Shown: positions 61,471 through 64,000 of the stretch, piece after piece
Numbering within the stretch: position 1 is the stretch's first letter
How the letters are laid out: each line of letters starts with the position of its first letter
Assembly: GCA_039105265.1 (NCBI GenBank)
Contig: JAPFFF010000012.1
Coordinates: 3,100,001 to 3,164,000 of the forward strand
Source of the DNA: Tritrichomonas musculus
Lineage: Eukaryota > Parabasalia > Tritrichomonadida > Tritrichomonadidae
Direction of reading: 5' to 3'
DNA length: 64,000 bases
Translations under genes and position numbers: made by a program
Notes under the pieces: model-generated
Database searches by the model: none
The model's input: only the letters and a program-made list of their open reading frames with translations
What the model was told of the DNA's origin: nothing

Positions 61471-63060
61471 ATGAATTACCATGAAATAAATGATTTTAAG
61501 GGAATGAGAAAAAAAGGAAAGATTATCATTAATAACCTCAATCTCAATACGACTGTTGAAGACGTTTTTGCTTATTTTTTTACAGCAGGTGCCATTTCCA
61601 GATGTTACGTTTTAAAAAATTATAATGAAGAACCAGTTGGATCAGCAATTATACAATATATTGACATAGAAAAGGCTTGTGAAATACTTCAATCATATCC
61701 ATTAATTTTAGATGGAAATGCACTACAATTTGATCGAATTCATCGAAAAGATTTGTTTGAAAAAATAAGGCAAGAAAGGCTTATAGCTTATGATGATTAT
61801 GGAATAATAAATGTTGATGTAGATCCTGCTATAAGGAAGCAAGTTGACATCAGCATCATTGAAGCTTGGTTAAATTCAAAATCAGTTTCGGAACCTCAAA
61901 ATACAAATAGCAATGAAATAACAGAAAATCCTCAAAAAATAATAGGAGAGCAAGTTCAGCAATCTAATGTTTCAGATAAATTACAAAATTCCATTGAACA
62001 TCAAAACTCAGAGAACCAGGAACGAGAAAAGCCGCATTTTATTCAATCTAGATCTAAATCTGACTCATCTGCTCTTCAAAATTCACAATATGTTTCATCA
62101 AGTTCATATAATAAAAATTCGATGCCATCTACATCTGCTAATATCACCAGACAGCATAGTTCAGATGCATCCATACAGCGAAGTTCATCTCAATATGCAT
62201 CTATGCCCCGCAGTTACAGAGATCATGACCCATATTATTCTAGCAGGCGTTCTCCTCCAATGCAATCCATTCGAGATATGCGTTCTCATGATAGAGGACT
62301 CGAGAGAGAACGAGATCGACGTGATATCCTCCATGATCGAGAAAGAGGGCTCAGAGAGCGTGAATGGGAGCGAGAACGGCAATATGATGGCTATGACGGT
62401 CCATATCCGCAATATCCTTCCTATGAATTGGCATCACGTCCATCATCAGCCGATATGTATGCTCATTCTTCCAATGGTCAACCTCTTTACTTGCATCAAT
62501 CTTCAAGCCAGCAATTTTCACAATCTAGTTCTATTGCGCCACAATCTTCAATGCCAATTCCTCAGGGTCATAATGATGCGCAGCATCTTCTTCAATATCA
62601 GCAGCCTGCACTTGCGAGCACTCACTCAACACCTCTTCAGCAGCAGCAACAGCAACAAGTTTACAATCCTGATGTTATGTCGTACATTCCAAGTAATGGT
62701 TATGATCTTTTTCTACCGAATTTGTTTAATCTTTCTCGTCAAGGAATCCCACCCATCCAATCTATTCCAAACTCGATTATCGCTGGGCATTCATCTGAGT
62801 ATGATAGCCATTATGATGGTATGAGGAGATCTGATAGAGATAGAGATCATGATCGTGATAGAGATAGAGATCGTGATAGAGACAGAGATAGAGATCGTGA
62901 TAGAGATCGTGATAGAGACAGAGATAGAGATCGTGATAGAAGGAGTAAAAGAGATCGTGATAGAGATAGAGACCGAGATCGTGGACGTGATAGAGACAGA
63001 GATAGAAGAGATAGAGATCGTGATATGGATCGTGGTTGGGATAGAATGTACAGAAAATAG
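61471..63060 (+). CDS. RRM RNA-binding protein with C-terminal Arg-Asp repeats
   Basis: I chose the ATG at 61471 (MNYHEINDFKGMRKKGK, 529 aa); the open frame upstream begins with a non-ATG codon. Residues ~17-95 are an RRM: RNP2-like KIIINNL, and RNP1-like region EEPVGSAIIQYIDIEKA, which departs from the consensus KGFGFVxF. Residues ~150-400 are low-complexity Q/S/P-rich with an Arg/Glu block (DRGLERERDRRDILHDRERG). Residues ~455-525 are nearly pure RD dipeptides. RD/RE tails occur in splicing and mRNA-processing factors (NELF-E/RD, U1-70K-like proteins). A nuclear role in pre-mRNA processing is likely; the specific orthologue is not identified. Confidence 0.8.
   Translation: MNYHEINDFKGMRKKGKIIINNLNLNTTVEDVFAYFFTAGAISRCYVLKNYNEEPVGSAIIQYIDIEKACEILQSYPLILDGNALQFDRIHRKDLFEKIRQERLIAYDDYGIINVDVDPAIRKQVDISIIEAWLNSKSVSEPQNTNSNEITENPQKIIGEQVQQSNVSDKLQNSIEHQNSENQEREKPHFIQSRSKSDSSALQNSQYVSSSSYNKNSMPSTSANITRQHSSDASIQRSSSQYASMPRSYRDHDPYYSSRRSPPMQSIRDMRSHDRGLERERDRRDILHDRERGLREREWERERQYDGYDGPYPQYPSYELASRPSSADMYAHSSNGQPLYLHQSSSQQFSQSSSIAPQSSMPIPQGHNDAQHLLQYQQPALASTHSTPLQQQQQQQVYNPDVMSYIPSNGYDLFLPNLFNLSRQGIPPIQSIPNSIIAGHSSEYDSHYDGMRRSDRDRDHDRDRDRDRDRDRDRDRDRDRDRDRDRDRDRRSKRDRDRDRDRDRGRDRDRDRRDRDRDMDRGWDRMYRK
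62833..63045. repeat. GATAGA/GATCGT hexamer coding microsatellite
   Basis: Repeats of gatagagatcgt and gatagagacaga encode alternating Arg-Asp at the end of the RRM protein. The mixed AGA and CGT Arg codons suggest slippage on a six-base unit. Confidence 0.9.
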
Positions 63061-63168
63061 ATTGTTTTTATATATAAGAAATTTATGCTACCAAATATAC
63101 TCTCAATTTATGTATAATAAAAAATATATGTTAAAATTAAAAAAAAGAAACCTTTTTCTTTTACTTAT

Positions 63169-64000
63169 TTAAATCGAGTCGTCAGTAATGGAATCAATAT
63201 CACCATCATCGGTTTCTTTGGTTTCTTCCTTTTGCTTCTTCTTTGAAGATTTGGATGATTTTGAACTCTTCTTTTTAGTATCTTTCTTCTTTGAGCTCTT
63301 CTTTGCAGGCTTAGCTGGTACAACGTCATCATCATCATCATCGTCATCACCATTATCAATTGCTAATGTTGATCTTCTTCTCTTCATTTCCTCCATATGT
63401 TCATGATTTTCATTCTCCTTCAGTTGTCTCTTAACAAGCTCGTAATAAACGCCATGTTTTGCAATCAATTCATCATGAGTACCTTGTTCTTTAATTTCAC
63501 CAGTATCAAACACGTAAATTACATTAGCGTTTCTAACAGTAGTTAATCTATGTGCAACAACAACAGATGTTCTTGTAGCCATGACTTTGTCCAATGCTTG
63601 TTGAACTTTTTTCTCACTTGCAGAATCGAGAGCTGAAGTTGCTTCATCTGTCATTAAAATCTTTGGATCTTTAATTAAAGCACGTGCAATTGCAATACGT
63701 TGTCTTTGACCTCCACTCAAAGATCCACCTTTTTCACCTACATAGAAATCATATTTTCCATTTAATTTTTCAATGAATTTCTTTGCATTTGCCATTTCAG
63801 CTGCTCTTTCTACTTCTTCCATAGTTGCATCTGGCTTTGCATACATAATGTTCTCTTTGATTGAAAGTTGGAAAAGAATTGGTTCTTGGCCAACAAGACC
63901 AATTTGTCTATGAAGCCAGCGTGGATCGAGCGTAGTAATATCATGGCCATCTAATAAAATTAAACCTTCATTGGCGTCATAAAATCGTTCGAGAAGTTGG
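63169..64000 (-). CDS. ABC transporter, ABCB/P-glycoprotein type, C-terminal nucleotide-binding domain (partial)
   Basis: The minus-strand frame is open to the right edge, so the 5' part is missing. Visible from the edge: LLERFYDANEGLILLDGHDI (just after Walker A), TTLDPRWLHRQIGLVGQEPI (Q-loop), YVGEKGGSLSGGQRQRIAIA (signature), KILMTDEATSALD (Walker B with catalytic Glu), VVVAHRLTT (H-loop) and YELVKRQLKENE. This is a canonical ABCB-type second nucleotide-binding domain that should hydrolyse ATP for export. An unusual tail follows: an Asp run, then Lys/Ser-rich (KKSSKKKDTKKKSSKSSK), ending DDSI. Whether it is a full or half transporter cannot be seen. Confidence 0.93.
   Translation of the reverse strand, partial: QLLERFYDANEGLILLDGHDITTLDPRWLHRQIGLVGQEPILFQLSIKENIMYAKPDATMEEVERAAEMANAKKFIEKLNGKYDFYVGEKGGSLSGGQRQRIAIARALIKDPKILMTDEATSALDSASEKKVQQALDKVMATRTSVVVAHRLTTVRNANVIYVFDTGEIKEQGTHDELIAKHGVYYELVKRQLKENENHEHMEEMKRRRSTLAIDNGDDDDDDDDVVPAKPAKKSSKKKDTKKKSSKSSKSSKKKQKEETKETDDGDIDSITDDSI

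Overview
The window is nuclear DNA of a trichomonad-type parabasalid protist. The evidence is the gene content: many BspA-like leucine-rich repeat (LRR) genes, DUF3447/ankyrin genes, tyrosine-kinase-like kinases fused to LRR, Sel1 or discoidin modules, a kexin-like subtilase and BEACH-type proteins. Intergenic DNA is extremely AT-rich, genes look almost entirely intronless, and decayed gene copies and DNA transposon remnants are abundant. The very AT-rich spacers fit Tritrichomonas better than Trichomonas vaginalis; that is inference. I see no rRNA, tRNA, CRISPR array, or retroviral or Polinton-like element.

Layout. 1-21.3 kb is a surface/signalling repeat family cluster. It holds the end of one BspA LRR gene; three DUF3447-ankyrin-LRR loci (A minus 4504-1643, B minus 10468-5898, C plus 11979-16471), each broken at the same place between two ankyrin repeats; a broken glycine-rich gene; an LRR relic; and a kinase-coiled-coil-LRR gene. 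The LRR part of locus B ends in two UBR-box-like zinc fingers. A 477-bp hAT-like MITE lies between B and C. 21.3-26.1 kb is gene-poor and contains a 1,435-bp Mutator-like element with an 11-bp target duplication. At 26.1-28.3 kb there is an intact kinase-Sel1-discoidin gene. 28.4-37 kb is mostly decay: a SecA-like ATPase relic, 3 kb of AT-rich sequence, a DUF3447 gene followed by isolated ankyrin repeats at about 250-bp spacing, and a broken Sel1-LRR gene.

37.1-46.3 kb holds an LRR-kinase gene with one frameshift and a minisatellite that repeats its stop codon, a subtilase-like membrane protein lacking two catalytic residues, a coiled-coil protein, and a ubiquitin-like/papain-like fusion. 46.4-50 kb holds a discoidin-domain relic split by a 1,456-bp transposon-like insertion. 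50-64 kb is compact and healthier: a 2,556-aa BEACH-family protein with a shortened BEACH core, a CARMIL-like LRR protein, an RRM protein with an Arg-Asp tail, and the 3' end of an ABCB-type transporter.

The main themes are modular shuffling of LRR, ankyrin, kinase, Sel1 and discoidin units, and ubiquitin-related modules attached to unexpected partners (LRR-UBR and Ub-papain).
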